Positions 45,822 to 55,498 of a stretch of 64,000 nt of DNA are shown here, piece by piece (the stretch's first letter is position 1; every line of letters starts with the position of its first letter). Where the stretch lies: NCBI RefSeq assembly GCF_041595635.1, contig NZ_JBFHJW010000015.1, positions 7,079 to 71,078 of the forward strand, given 5' to 3'. The notes under the pieces were generated by a model, which saw nothing but the letters and a program-made list of their open reading frames with translations, was not told the DNA's origin and made no database searches. The DNA comes from Labilibaculum sp041595635. Its GTDB lineage: Bacteria; Bacteroidota; Bacteroidia; Bacteroidales; Marinifilaceae. A program made the translations under genes and the position numbers.

Positions 45822-48185
45822 TTATTGCTTGCCAAAAATAATGTTTCCCTGATTGTCCAATATTAATTTTCCATTCACTAAATCCTGTGTTTGTTCAGCT
45901 TTAAAACCTTTAATTAAAGCTGTTTTTCCTTGTGTAGCTAAAGATTTTATTTGAGCTTTACTTAATTTTTTCTCCATAAATACAAAAGGAATAATAAATT
46001 TGCAGCCATTGCGGTAATTAGAACAACCATAGGCCGTATTTCCCTTCAATAATGTACCTGTTTTACAAACCGGACAGTTCCACACTTCAGCTTCCTCTGC
46101 TATAAATTCGATACTAAAATCGGGAGCAAAAGCCAATTGTCCATTTTGCTTTTTCCCATCTATTTCGAATCCTTTAATTTTTGGTGTTATTTTCTTTAAA
46201 ACAAGTGCTTCAACCTGCTTTTCAGTGAGCTTTTTCCCTTGATATTCGAAAGGAATGCGAATTTTGCATCCGTTTCCCCAATTAGTGCATCCCCAAGCAG
46301 TTTTCCCTTTTAGGATTTTCCCTTCCTTACATTTTGGACAAATGAGTTCCTTTTTGACTTTCGCCTTAGCCTTTGCTGATGTTTTCTTCTTCTCTTTTTC
46401 TTTAACCTCATCGATTACTTCAATCTGACTGATATTTTTTCTTGATTTTACATCCCAAACAATACCTACAACCATATTCTTCAGTTCTGCCATAAACTGA
46501 TTCACCTTATAGTTCCCCAGTTCAATCTCATGAAGTTTCTTCTCCCACTGTCCGGTAAGTTCTGCTGATTTAAGCAAATCATTCTGAATGGTATCGATCA
46601 ACTGCACACCAGTTACTGTAGCCTCTAATCGTTTCTTCTCTCGTCGGATGTATTTTCTTTTGAACAAAGTTTCGATAATATTCGCTCGCGTTGAAGGACG
46701 GCCAATACCATTTTCCTTCATCAAATCCCTTAACTCATCATCATCAACCTGCTTACCCGCAGTTTCCATTGCTCGCAAAAGAGTTGCTTCGGAATAGTAT
46801 TTAGGAGCCTGTGTTTGTTTCTCGGCCAAATCTGGAGCATGCTCACCACTCTCTCCTTTCACAAAATCTGGCAGAATTACACCATCACCAATGTTACCAT
46901 CTTTAGCATACAGAACTCTCCAACCAGGATCCAATATCTGCTTTCCAGTAGCTTTAAAATCGATAGTAGTCACCTTTCCAATAACCGTGGTGTTACTCAC
47001 CTTACAATCAGGATAAAATACTGAAATAAATCTTCGGGTTACAATATCATACACCTTCTTTTCATCGTAAGTTAAACCAGAAGGAGTAACTCCTGTTGGA
47101 ATTATGGCATGGTGATCGGTTACCTTCTTATCATCGAAAACCTTCTTCGATTTTTTAATTTTATGCTTTAGTAAAGGCTCTGTAAATTCACTATAGGAAG
47201 ATAATTTGTTAAGAATCCCAGGTATTTTTTTATACAAATCATCGGTCAAGTAAGTGGTATCAACCCTAGGATAAGTAGTAAGTTTTTTCTCGTATAAACT
47301 TTGAATCATTCGAAGTGTGTCTTCAGCCGACAGGTTTAACTTTCTGTTGCAATCAACCTGCAAAGATGTTAAATCGTACAAACGAGGAGGTTGTTCCTTC
47401 CCACTCTTTTTCTCTACCGATACAATTTCGAATGCTTCGGATTTTATTTTATCGAGGAATTCCACCCCCTCTTCTTTTTGCGAAAATCGCCCACGAGTAG
47501 CCGAAAAACTAACTTCTCGGTACACCGTTTTTAGCTCCCAATAAGTTTGAGGTTTAAAATTTTCAATTTCTTTTTGACGATTTACAATCAAAGCCAAAGT
47601 AGGAGTTTGAACTCTTCCTATCGAAAGTACCGACTTTCCATTTGCATATTTAAGTGTATAAAGTCGAGTTGCATTAATTCCCAACAACCAATCGCCAATC
47701 GATCGGGACGAGCCCGCTGCATACAATTTATCAAAATCTTTGCTATCGCGTAAATTTTCAAAACCTTCGCGAATAGCCTCCTCTGTTAAAGAGGAAATCC
47801 AAAGTCTTTTTACAGGTACTTTGCATTTTGCCTTGTGCAATACCCATCGTTGAATCACCTCTCCCTCAATTCCAGCATCACCACAATTAATCACCTCTGT
47901 AGCGTTGGTAATCAGCTTTCTGAGTGTGTCAAATTGCTTCTGAACCCCTTTATCCGGAATTACTCGAATTCCAAATCGAGGAGGAATAATTGGTAGGTCA
48001 TTTAAATGCCAATACTTCCAATTAAGATCATACTCATGAGGTTCCTTTAAGCCACACAAGTGCCCGAAAGTCCAAGAGATTTGATATCCATTACCTTCAA
48101 AATATCCATCTCTTTTACTTTTTGCACCTAATATCAATGCGATCTCACGGGCTACACTTGGTTTCTCAGCTATACAAACGATCAT
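45822..48185 (-). CDS. topB: DNA topoisomerase III
   Basis: A 787-residue type IA topoisomerase. The Toprim domain starts IAEKPSVAREIALILGAK and contains GDAGIEGE. The catalytic Tyr is in TTYPRVDTTYL (about 303-313), and KENGIGRPSTRANIIETLFKRKYI is the conserved type IA block. The C-terminus has two zinc-ribbon-like repeats (CPKCKEGKILKG...GCTNWGNGCKIRIPF and CPVCKTGTLLKG...GCSNYRNGCKFIIPF), each followed by a KKLT/S-Q helix. It acts in decatenation and repair of DNA. Confidence 0.97.
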   Translation of the reverse strand: MIVCIAEKPSVAREIALILGAKSKRDGYFEGNGYQISWTFGHLCGLKEPHEYDLNWKYWHLNDLPIIPPRFGIRVIPDKGVQKQFDTLRKLITNATEVINCGDAGIEGEVIQRWVLHKAKCKVPVKRLWISSLTEEAIREGFENLRDSKDFDKLYAAGSSRSIGDWLLGINATRLYTLKYANGKSVLSIGRVQTPTLALIVNRQKEIENFKPQTYWELKTVYREVSFSATRGRFSQKEEGVEFLDKIKSEAFEIVSVEKKSGKEQPPRLYDLTSLQVDCNRKLNLSAEDTLRMIQSLYEKKLTTYPRVDTTYLTDDLYKKIPGILNKLSSYSEFTEPLLKHKIKKSKKVFDDKKVTDHHAIIPTGVTPSGLTYDEKKVYDIVTRRFISVFYPDCKVSNTTVIGKVTTIDFKATGKQILDPGWRVLYAKDGNIGDGVILPDFVKGESGEHAPDLAEKQTQAPKYYSEATLLRAMETAGKQVDDDELRDLMKENGIGRPSTRANIIETLFKRKYIRREKKRLEATVTGVQLIDTIQNDLLKSAELTGQWEKKLHEIELGNYKVNQFMAELKNMVVGIVWDVKSRKNISQIEVIDEVKEKEKKKTSAKAKAKVKKELICPKCKEGKILKGKTAWGCTNWGNGCKIRIPFEYQGKKLTEKQVEALVLKKITPKIKGFEIDGKKQNGQLAFAPDFSIEFIAEEAEVWNCPVCKTGTLLKGNTAYGCSNYRNGCKFIIPFVFMEKKLSKAQIKSLATQGKTALIKGFKAEQTQDLVNGKLILDNQGNIIFGKQ

Positions 48186-48277
48186 GGGTTATTTTTCTTA
48201 TTTTATGCAAATTACTATTTCTTTCAGCTATTTATCATCCCAGGTAATAGCTGATTCATTCATCATTAAAATTCTTT

Positions 48278-48682
48278 TTATTTACTTCTATCCTTCTTCA
48301 TCCATTTGTCAACCATGGTAAGTAAATCAATTTTCGAAACAGGTTTCAAAAGAAAATCATCCATTCCCACTTCAGACGATCTTTTAGTGTCATTAGAAAA
48401 AGCATTGGCTGTCATCGCGATTATTGGTCTTTCGAATCCATTCTCACGTAAACTCACTGTTGCCTGATATCCATCCAATATTGGCATTTGCAAATCCATG
48501 AACACCATCAAAATCTCGTCTTTATTTTGCAAATAAAAATCAATTGCTTCCTTCCCATTTCTAACCCAGACTATAGGAATTTCATCCATTTCGAGCAATC
48601 GTGATACAATTTTACCATTTACAAAGTCATCTTCGACCAACAGGATTTTGCCTTTATTATTGGCAGCGTTCTCCTCTTCCAT
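48278..48682 (-). CDS. Stand-alone response regulator receiver
   Basis: A 134-residue single-domain receiver: VEDD after strand 1, phospho-acceptor Asp in VFMDLQMPILDG, Thr in AMTANAF and Lys in LLKPVS. No output domain. It resembles the receivers of hybrid kinases and probably acts in a phosphorelay or as a CheY-like protein. No kinase is adjacent. Confidence 0.92.
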   Translation of the reverse strand: MEEENAANNKGKILLVEDDFVNGKIVSRLLEMDEIPIVWVRNGKEAIDFYLQNKDEILMVFMDLQMPILDGYQATVSLRENGFERPIIAMTANAFSNDTKRSSEVGMDDFLLKPVSKIDLLTMVDKWMKKDRSK

Positions 48683-48741
48683 TTTTATATTGATTTATCG
48701 CGTGTAAATATGTAGGATTATTCAATTATCATATTAAATGT

Positions 48742-51700
48742 TTAAAACAAATATTTAAATTCAATAGAAACAATATTATCTTCTACCGAATGACTATAAT
48801 TTGCAGATATTACCATCAATTTATATGGAGCAATCCAAAATCCTCCTCCATAACCATGATGCCACTCATTGGAACTTTCATTTTTTACCCATACTCGACC
48901 AAAATCATTAAAAGCTAAAACGCCAAGTTCACCTCCTAAAAAATACGATTTAAAACGCGCCAAGCGGAGTCGAAAATCACTATTTTGAAAAACAATATCA
49001 TCTCCAGCAAAACGATCCTGACGGTATCCTCTTAAATTAGATTTCAGACCCAATGTATTGGCTTGAGAGAAAGAATATCCACTCGTATTATGTGCGGCTC
49101 CAGCACGTAATGCTAGAATCGTTCTTTGCGGCCTTCCAAAACTAAGATAAAATCTCAAATCGGTCTCTACTTTATTAAAGTTATGATCGTTTTTATTTAA
49201 ACCTTGAAAATATTTCCAATTTGAAGACCAATAAATTCCCCTTGCAGGAAGGACTTTATTATCTCTGGAATCCCATAAATAATTGAACGAAACGCCTACA
49301 TATTCTCTCATATTAAAATCTGTGGCAGCATCCAGATTATTATAGGGATTCGTAAAATCAGTTACAAAACGATCTGGTGTGGCTTTCAATTCTAATTGCT
49401 GATAAAATACTCCAAGGCTAATGCTTTGTGTGTTGCCAAAATACTTTCTAAATTTTGGATGAACGACAAATTGAGCCATACGAATTCGATTGTATTCATC
49501 GTCATCGGATTGGATATTTTCTGTTTCATTCCCTAAACCATAATAGTAACCCTGAAAATTTGGCGTATTGTACTCAATACTCATTCCAAAATCAGTTTTT
49601 CGAAACAGTTGTTTAAACTCCCCAGAATATTTCAATTCAACAGATGGATAGGCAAATGCATAATTCACATTAAACTTATGCAGGGAGCCATAGGGTTCCT
49701 TTCTAAATCCCTGCGATTTGATATTCATGCCAGCACCCAGAATCAAACCATCATCACTCACAAAATTAAGGTTCACACCTGGACTTACCACATTATACTT
49801 AAATGATTTCCGACTGTAAGTATTCACCACTGAACTCTTTCCAAATCTTTTTTGGTAAGAACCATGGCCTTTAACACTGGTTTTTGATTTATCGTAAACA
49901 ATTAGATCTTGCTTCTTAGTTGCATCCAATTTAAATTTATCTTTTCCTTTTCCTCCAACAATTCGTAGTTTGATACTTTTCTCGTTGTTTCCGTTTACTT
50001 CGAATTTATCTTTTCCGGAAAGGCCAAAAATACGTACCTCTTTGGTTTCTTCTTTGTTAAAAATTCGTTGATACAAAAGTTCCTTTTTATTTCCCTTTTT
50101 GCTCAATCTGTAGCTCTCTACTTTTAACAAACCATTTTCCAGGTTATTTATTTCAAAAAGTTCTCTATCATTCGTGCCAACAACATCAACTTCTTTGGCT
50201 AAGAAATCGTAAAACTCCTCTGCCATGGTCACTAATCGATCTCTTCGAGCCTTTAATTTCTGTATGATTTCCTCTCCTGAAATAGCATATACTTCTTTGG
50301 GTAAATCTTGAACCGATTCCTCAATAACCTCATTGCTCAAGCTTGCTTGCAAGTGCTTGGCCATTTCAATCCAATCTTTACGTTCCTTCGACTGCAAGAA
50401 ATTACGGTCGAAATAACGTGCATTAAAACCCAATCCTACTACATTTTCAGGAATTGAATCGAAAGATTGAAATTTAGGCATTGCCCATTTTCTACGAATC
50501 AACCAAGGAATTGCGCCATCGCTAAAGAAAAAAGCTTGGTCGCGATCTCGTGGAATGGGTCTAGCAATTGTTTTTCCATCCTTTTTAAATGTTGCCCAAC
50601 GCCACTGATCATCATGTCGATCCCAATCATTAATAAAAATATCGAACAAACGAGCTTTCAAAACAGCCGTTTCATCGATCTGAAAATCCGAATTTTTAAA
50701 TCTATTTTCAATTAATTTATCAGTCCCGATGATATTTTCCGAATTCCCAAAATTATCCATATCAGAAACATCACCATCTGGACGCTCTTCGAATAAATAC
50801 AACTCATTTTTAAACCCTTCCTGATAGATTCCGAAACGAGGATCGTCGGGCACATAAACAATTTTTGGATGGGTATGATATACACCCACTGCTTGTGCCA
50901 TTTTCGGAATAGCCAATGCTGCATAAGGATATGAATCCGAAATTCCATCCTGAACAATTTTAGCTGCAAAACTTCCTTCCAATCCTTGAGGAATAGCTTT
51001 TTCTGTATATTTTTCAACCGATCGTAATACATATTGCTTTCCATCCTTTGCCATTAATCTTAGGGATCGTGTTTGCTGACCTCCACCACGTTTTAAAATT
51101 TTTAAACCACCTTTTTCAGTGCCAATATCAAAAACAGGAACTTGAATTGGAGTAGACCAATCTTTTCGATAGTTTGTTCCTAACAATTTAGTCTTTAGTT
51201 TTCGATCTGTATGATATAACATACTGGCAGCAACAGTAATAGTACTATCTGAGAAATTAATTTCTTTGAATTTTTCGGCTAGATCGTCTTCCGAAAAAAC
51301 ATGGCGAGTATAAAGCTTTTTCCGATATGCCAGATGAGCTTCTTCATTTCCTTCGGTTCCCACCGACCAAAATTCCAACCACACCTCATCATTCGAATAA
51401 AAGTTAATTCTGGAAAATCCAACTTCCCGAATCGCTACATCCATTTTCTTATCCGACACATATTCACTACTACTTCCCGAACCCGAAACAACAAAAAAAG
51501 ATTTATCTTTTTCAAGAAATTGCAAACTATTATCATGAGCTGCTACGGTAATAATTCCTTCGTGTCCTTCACCTACCTGACTAGCCATATACCTCATCTG
51601 CTTATAAAATGGATAAGCAAAATCCTGAGGTGTCCCAAAAATTTTTCGATACAATTCTATTGGTCCAGGGAATGCAAAATTACCACCATGATTTCCTGCA

Positions 51701-52371
51701 CTATAAACAGGATGATGAGCGGCAAATACAATTTTTTTATTCTTATTTCGCTCAATCGCATCATTTAAAAGAATTAAAAAGTCCGAAGAGCTTTCAAAAT
51801 CGCATTCTTCTTCTGGTTTATCTCCCAAATGAAGCCACCATTGAGAATCAACAATAAGTAATACTACCTCATCGGTAAGATCAATTTCAACCGGACCAGG
51901 ACATCCTCCCGAAGGCAAAAAAACATCTCCTCTATCAAGGTATTCTTCTACAAAATTCTCTAAATTCGTTAAAGCTTCCCAACCGTCTTGCTGACCACGA
52001 TTCCATTCATTTTCTCCAGGAAGAAAAATAAGCTCACCTTTAAAATCTTTAACTGATCCTAACAACTTCACTAAAATAGAATCACCTTCAACACGATCCT
52101 CTACTTCTTCCTTTAAAAAATCTTTTGAATAGTCTTTCGATACGATATTCCCTAAAAAAATGAGAGTTCCTTTCTCTTCAACTTCAGTCAGCTGTTTTTT
52201 AAGCATTGCAATGTTAGAGTCGACTATTTCCGATTCGCCAACATCTCCAATAAAAAAGATTGAATGATTAAGCAAATTCGATTTAGGAGCGTCAGGAAAA
52301 TTAGCCTCCTGCGCCTGTATAACAACGCTTAATAAAATAGCAAAATTGCACACTAATAGTTTCTTCAACAT
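48742..52371 (-). CDS. Calcineurin-like phosphoesterase / kinase-like / Omp85-type barrel fusion
   Basis: A 1209-residue exported protein from ATG 52371 with signal peptide (ending VIQAQ). Residues about 30-330 form a calcineurin-like phosphoesterase (FFIGDVGE, FLPGENEW, VFAAHHPVYSAGNHGG). The middle (about 405-660) resembles an atypical kinase core: LFDIFINDWDRHDDQWRW then IPRDRDQAF, like the N-x-D-R-H and Asp motifs of PI3/4-kinase-like and HipA-like proteins. The C-terminus (about 860-1209) is a bacterial surface-antigen/Omp85 barrel (VSFNYLWDSRDNKVLPARG, LRGYRQDRFAGD, GGGFWIAPYKL). The kinase assignment is my inference. Confidence 0.8.
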   Translation of the reverse strand: MLKKLLVCNFAILLSVVIQAQEANFPDAPKSNLLNHSIFFIGDVGESEIVDSNIAMLKKQLTEVEEKGTLIFLGNIVSKDYSKDFLKEEVEDRVEGDSILVKLLGSVKDFKGELIFLPGENEWNRGQQDGWEALTNLENFVEEYLDRGDVFLPSGGCPGPVEIDLTDEVVLLIVDSQWWLHLGDKPEEECDFESSSDFLILLNDAIERNKNKKIVFAAHHPVYSAGNHGGNFAFPGPIELYRKIFGTPQDFAYPFYKQMRYMASQVGEGHEGIITVAAHDNSLQFLEKDKSFFVVSGSGSSSEYVSDKKMDVAIREVGFSRINFYSNDEVWLEFWSVGTEGNEEAHLAYRKKLYTRHVFSEDDLAEKFKEINFSDSTITVAASMLYHTDRKLKTKLLGTNYRKDWSTPIQVPVFDIGTEKGGLKILKRGGGQQTRSLRLMAKDGKQYVLRSVEKYTEKAIPQGLEGSFAAKIVQDGISDSYPYAALAIPKMAQAVGVYHTHPKIVYVPDDPRFGIYQEGFKNELYLFEERPDGDVSDMDNFGNSENIIGTDKLIENRFKNSDFQIDETAVLKARLFDIFINDWDRHDDQWRWATFKKDGKTIARPIPRDRDQAFFFSDGAIPWLIRRKWAMPKFQSFDSIPENVVGLGFNARYFDRNFLQSKERKDWIEMAKHLQASLSNEVIEESVQDLPKEVYAISGEEIIQKLKARRDRLVTMAEEFYDFLAKEVDVVGTNDRELFEINNLENGLLKVESYRLSKKGNKKELLYQRIFNKEETKEVRIFGLSGKDKFEVNGNNEKSIKLRIVGGKGKDKFKLDATKKQDLIVYDKSKTSVKGHGSYQKRFGKSSVVNTYSRKSFKYNVVSPGVNLNFVSDDGLILGAGMNIKSQGFRKEPYGSLHKFNVNYAFAYPSVELKYSGEFKQLFRKTDFGMSIEYNTPNFQGYYYGLGNETENIQSDDDEYNRIRMAQFVVHPKFRKYFGNTQSISLGVFYQQLELKATPDRFVTDFTNPYNNLDAATDFNMREYVGVSFNYLWDSRDNKVLPARGIYWSSNWKYFQGLNKNDHNFNKVETDLRFYLSFGRPQRTILALRAGAAHNTSGYSFSQANTLGLKSNLRGYRQDRFAGDDIVFQNSDFRLRLARFKSYFLGGELGVLAFNDFGRVWVKNESSNEWHHGYGGGFWIAPYKLMVISANYSHSVEDNIVSIEFKYLF

Positions 52372-52413
52372 TTGAGAAGATTGACAATAAAAACTCATAC
52401 TTAAACCTATCAA

Positions 52414-53343
52414 TTAGTTTTCGTAATTAAACTTATAAATCGTAGCGGCTTGCCCTCGTCCTTCATTCGAAATAAACATCGTCCCATCGGGAGAAAAACA
52501 AATTCCTTCGGGTTGTCTAAAGTCCTTTCTCTGTAGTTTCACAAGGGCTAAGATTTCACCCTCGGGAGAAAGAACGATCAGCAATTTACCCACCGAAGCA
52601 AGAACATACAAATTATTCGTAATAGGATGCACAGCCACCGCAGAAGGCTGAAATGTAGCATCTCCTTCTGAAGGATTAATATTTTCCAAGAATTTAACCG
52701 AGAAATTTGAAAATCTATTAAAACGTAAAATTTTTCTTATTTTCTCCTGATTTATTAAATAAGTAGGAGATTCCGACAACTTATTTGTTTCTAAAGAGTA
52801 TTTATAGACTGCACGTTGCCCTTTATAAGTATTTCCCTTTCCTGGCGCCCCCTTACATGCTATCAAAAGGCTATTGCTTTTTGCATCGTACCCTAAACCT
52901 TCGGTATTATTTCTTGCTGCTAGCCAACTTGCTTTTTTCTCTGATGAAATTTTCTTATCTAACTTGTCGATAATAAAAAGAGTCCCATCGGAACGCAAAA
53001 CATATACCTCATCACCTACCATTTCAAGACCTTCGTAATCGCCTCCTTTATCAAACTTATATCTTTTGGTTATTTCCTTTTTCTTTAAACTATACTTATA
53101 AACAGTTCCCTTTTCATCATTCACACATAACAAAGAATGGCTATTGTAATATGTCAAACCAGAAATTTCCTGCAATTCACCCTTTAATTCATATTCATCA
53201 ATAGCCTCAGTTATTGCATATGGAAATTGATAATCTGAACTTACTTCATAAACCAATTGAGAATCACCAGACCTCCTTCCACATGATTCTAATAACATCA
53301 ATGAACTCATAGAAATTACAAAAAAAATAAAAAATCGATTCAT
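52414..53343 (-). CDS. SdiA-regulated family beta-propeller lipoprotein
   Basis: A 309-residue lipoprotein from ATG 53343 with a lipobox ending at Cys21. Propeller blades match the SdiA-regulated family: LQEISGLTYYNSHSLLCVNDEKGTVYKYSL, KGGDYEGLEMVGDEVYVLRSDGTLFIID, NTEGLGYDAKSNSLLIACKG and PEGICFSPDGTMFISNEG. Probably periplasmic. It ends 42 nt before the phosphoesterase-barrel gene, so the two are likely co-transcribed and may work together on the same phosphorylated ligand. That is speculative. Confidence 0.85.
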   Translation of the reverse strand: MNRFFIFFVISMSSLMLLESCGRRSGDSQLVYEVSSDYQFPYAITEAIDEYELKGELQEISGLTYYNSHSLLCVNDEKGTVYKYSLKKKEITKRYKFDKGGDYEGLEMVGDEVYVLRSDGTLFIIDKLDKKISSEKKASWLAARNNTEGLGYDAKSNSLLIACKGAPGKGNTYKGQRAVYKYSLETNKLSESPTYLINQEKIRKILRFNRFSNFSVKFLENINPSEGDATFQPSAVAVHPITNNLYVLASVGKLLIVLSPEGEILALVKLQRKDFRQPEGICFSPDGTMFISNEGRGQAATIYKFNYEN

Positions 53344-53379
53344 GATACAATAGCAGGTTTGAGTTTTATTTTGGGGATC

Positions 53380-53410
53380 TAAAATTACATAAATAAGGTG
53401 CAATTCCCAA
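53380..53410 (-). promoter_or_regulatory. Possible promoter of the SdiA-regulated lipoprotein gene
   Basis: On the minus strand TTGG, 19 nt, TAATTTTA. This is right in spacing but has mismatches in both boxes. It is 37 nt before the start codon. Confidence 0.3.
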
Positions 53411-53522
53411 TAAAAAAGAGGAACACAAGGGATTATTCTATAAATTTCAAATCGATTTCCGCTTTAATGACTATATTTATTGATTAAATTTAATTTAGTC
53501 AATATTAGAAAAAAGAAGAGAA

Positions 53523-54716
53523 ATGAATATCATTCATGAAGCAGAAACATACGTTATAAATTTAATAGAGAATACCCACCAAGCTATATTTACCTATCAC
53601 AATTTGGAACACACTCAAAATGTGGTTAAACAAGCAAAAAAGATAGGGCAAGAAACTGGATTATCTGCAGACGAAATGGAAATTCTTATTTTGGCTGCAT
53701 GGTTTCATGACACCGGTTACTATGAAAACTTCTCAAAACATGAAGAAATTAGTGCCGAACGAGCGAGAAAATTTTTAGAAGAAAAAAACTACCCTGAAGA
53801 AAAAATAAAACATATTTGTGAGGCAATTATCCACACCAAAATACCTCACCTCCCTTGCGACGACAAAGTTTGCAATGTGCTTTGCGATGCCGACTTACAT
53901 CATTTTGCATCAAAAGATTATATGAAATCATCGGAACGACTGATGATGGAAAGAAGTGCCATTCTTCAGCACGACATTCACCCTAAATTGTACTGGGAAG
54001 AAACCCTACGCTTTTTAAAAGATCACAATTATCATACCTCCTACGGTAAAAAAAATCTGGCTAAAAAGAAAGCCGTAAACTATCAAAAAGTGGTTGATAA
54101 AGTGGGTACTTACCAAAGCAAAGAGATTAAAAAACTCACCGAACTAGTAGGCAAATTAGAGCAACAGAACATTAAACTAAAGACTCCACAACGAGGAATC
54201 GAAACCATGTTTAAAGTCACATCTAGGAATCAAATTAACTTGAGTTCCATTGCCGATAAAAAAGCCAATTTAATGATTTCTGTCAACTCAATAATCATCT
54301 CTGCTATCTTTTTTATTTTCAAAAACATAATGGATGTTCCGCATTTTATCATCCCTTGCATTGTGTTGTTAATTGTATGCTTAATTACCATAACCTATTC
54401 TGTATTAGCAACTCGTCCTATTGTAACTTCCGGAACTTTTTCAGAAGAAGACATTAAAAAGAAAAGGGTGAATTTGATGTTTTTTGGAAACTTTCACAAC
54501 ATGGAACTAAGTGCATACTCCAAAGCTCTAAAAGGCATGATGACCGATTATGATGATTTGTATGATAGTTTAATAAGAGACCAATATTTCTTAGGCAAAG
54601 TTTTGGGTAAGAAATACCGCTTTCTTCGCGTTTCATATACCATATTTATGTTCGGTCTTATTTTTTCGGTACTAATGTTTATTCTTGCAGCGGTATACCA
54701 GCCTATGATTTGGTAA
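53523..54716 (+). CDS. HD domain protein with Pycsar-type transmembrane effector domain
   Basis: A 397-residue protein. Residues 1-190 are an HD phosphohydrolase domain: His26/His30 (YHNLEHT), His62-Asp63 (WFHDTGYYE), then HTKIPHLPCDD and DADLHHF. A coiled-coil linker (about 195-225) leads to a DUF5706/PycTM-type domain (about 230-397): RNQINLSSIADKKANLMISVNSIIIS, helices at about 258-280 and 285-305, FGNFHNMELSAYSKAL and a last helix at about 368-392. Pycsar effector membranes respond to cyclic pyrimidine nucleotides. No cyclase gene is adjacent, so a defence role is unproven. Confidence 0.85.
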   Translation: MNIIHEAETYVINLIENTHQAIFTYHNLEHTQNVVKQAKKIGQETGLSADEMEILILAAWFHDTGYYENFSKHEEISAERARKFLEEKNYPEEKIKHICEAIIHTKIPHLPCDDKVCNVLCDADLHHFASKDYMKSSERLMMERSAILQHDIHPKLYWEETLRFLKDHNYHTSYGKKNLAKKKAVNYQKVVDKVGTYQSKEIKKLTELVGKLEQQNIKLKTPQRGIETMFKVTSRNQINLSSIADKKANLMISVNSIIISAIFFIFKNIMDVPHFIIPCIVLLIVCLITITYSVLATRPIVTSGTFSEEDIKKKRVNLMFFGNFHNMELSAYSKALKGMMTDYDDLYDSLIRDQYFLGKVLGKKYRFLRVSYTIFMFGLIFSVLMFILAAVYQPMIW

Positions 54717-54795
54717 ATTTTTCTTACAAAATAACCCTTCAAACAAAATACATGAACTAACTTTGTAGCTTCACGTTTTTTACTGATGATAACTT

Positions 54796-55497
54796 ATGAA
54801 CTTATTTTACACTCCCAATATTCAGGATCAATTTTATCAACTCGATGAAATTGAATCAAAACATTGCATTCGGGTTCTTCGATTAAAAGAAAATGACATC
54901 ATCCATCTGATTGATGGAAAAGGCAATCTGTTTAAAGCAAAAATTATTGACGCTCACCCGAAAAGATGCAGTGTGCAATGCATTGAAACACAAACAGAAT
55001 TTGGCAAACTAAATTATCACCTACACATTGCTTTAGCACCTACAAAAAACATCGATAGAACAGAATGGTTTCTGGAAAAATGCACAGAGATTGGAATTCA
55101 TGAATTCACACCCCTGCAAAGCACCCACTCCGAGCGAAAAGTAGTGAAACACGAACGTCTATTTAAAGTTATTACCTCAGCGGTAAAACAATCACTTAAA
55201 GCATACCACCCCAAATTAAATGAATTAACCTCATTTACAGACTTGGTAAGCTCTCCTTTTGATGGTGAAAAATATATTGCCCACTGTAATGAAGGACCAA
55301 AAACTCATCTTAAGAACCTATATAAGGCCCAACAAAATGCATTAATTCTAATTGGTCCTGAAGGTGATTTTAGTCCAGATGAAGTAGAGCTTGCAAAAAA
55401 GCATGGCTTTCAGGAAATTTCACTGGGCCAATCGCGCTTAAGAACAGAAACTGCTGGAGTAGTAGCCTGCAACATTATTAGTTTGGAAAACCAATAA
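54796..55497 (+). CDS. rsmE: 16S rRNA m3U1498 methyltransferase RsmE
   Basis: A 233-residue SPOUT methyltransferase. An N-terminal PUA-like domain (HCIRVLRLKENDIIHLIDGKG) precedes the knot: ALAPTKNIDRTEWFLEKCTEIGI, LIGPEGDFSPDEVELAK and SLGQSRLRTETAGVVACN are diagnostic. A perfect -7 box TAACTTTG lies at 54758-54765. It ends 1 nt before the DUF4159 gene. Confidence 0.96.
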   Translation: MNLFYTPNIQDQFYQLDEIESKHCIRVLRLKENDIIHLIDGKGNLFKAKIIDAHPKRCSVQCIETQTEFGKLNYHLHIALAPTKNIDRTEWFLEKCTEIGIHEFTPLQSTHSERKVVKHERLFKVITSAVKQSLKAYHPKLNELTSFTDLVSSPFDGEKYIAHCNEGPKTHLKNLYKAQQNALILIGPEGDFSPDEVELAKKHGFQEISLGQSRLRTETAGVVACNIISLENQ

Positions 55498-55498
55498 T

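Noticed and set aside
50712..51768. Overlapping ORFs of 110 and 155 residues inside the phosphoesterase-barrel gene
   Set aside because: Out-of-frame shadows of recognised domains.
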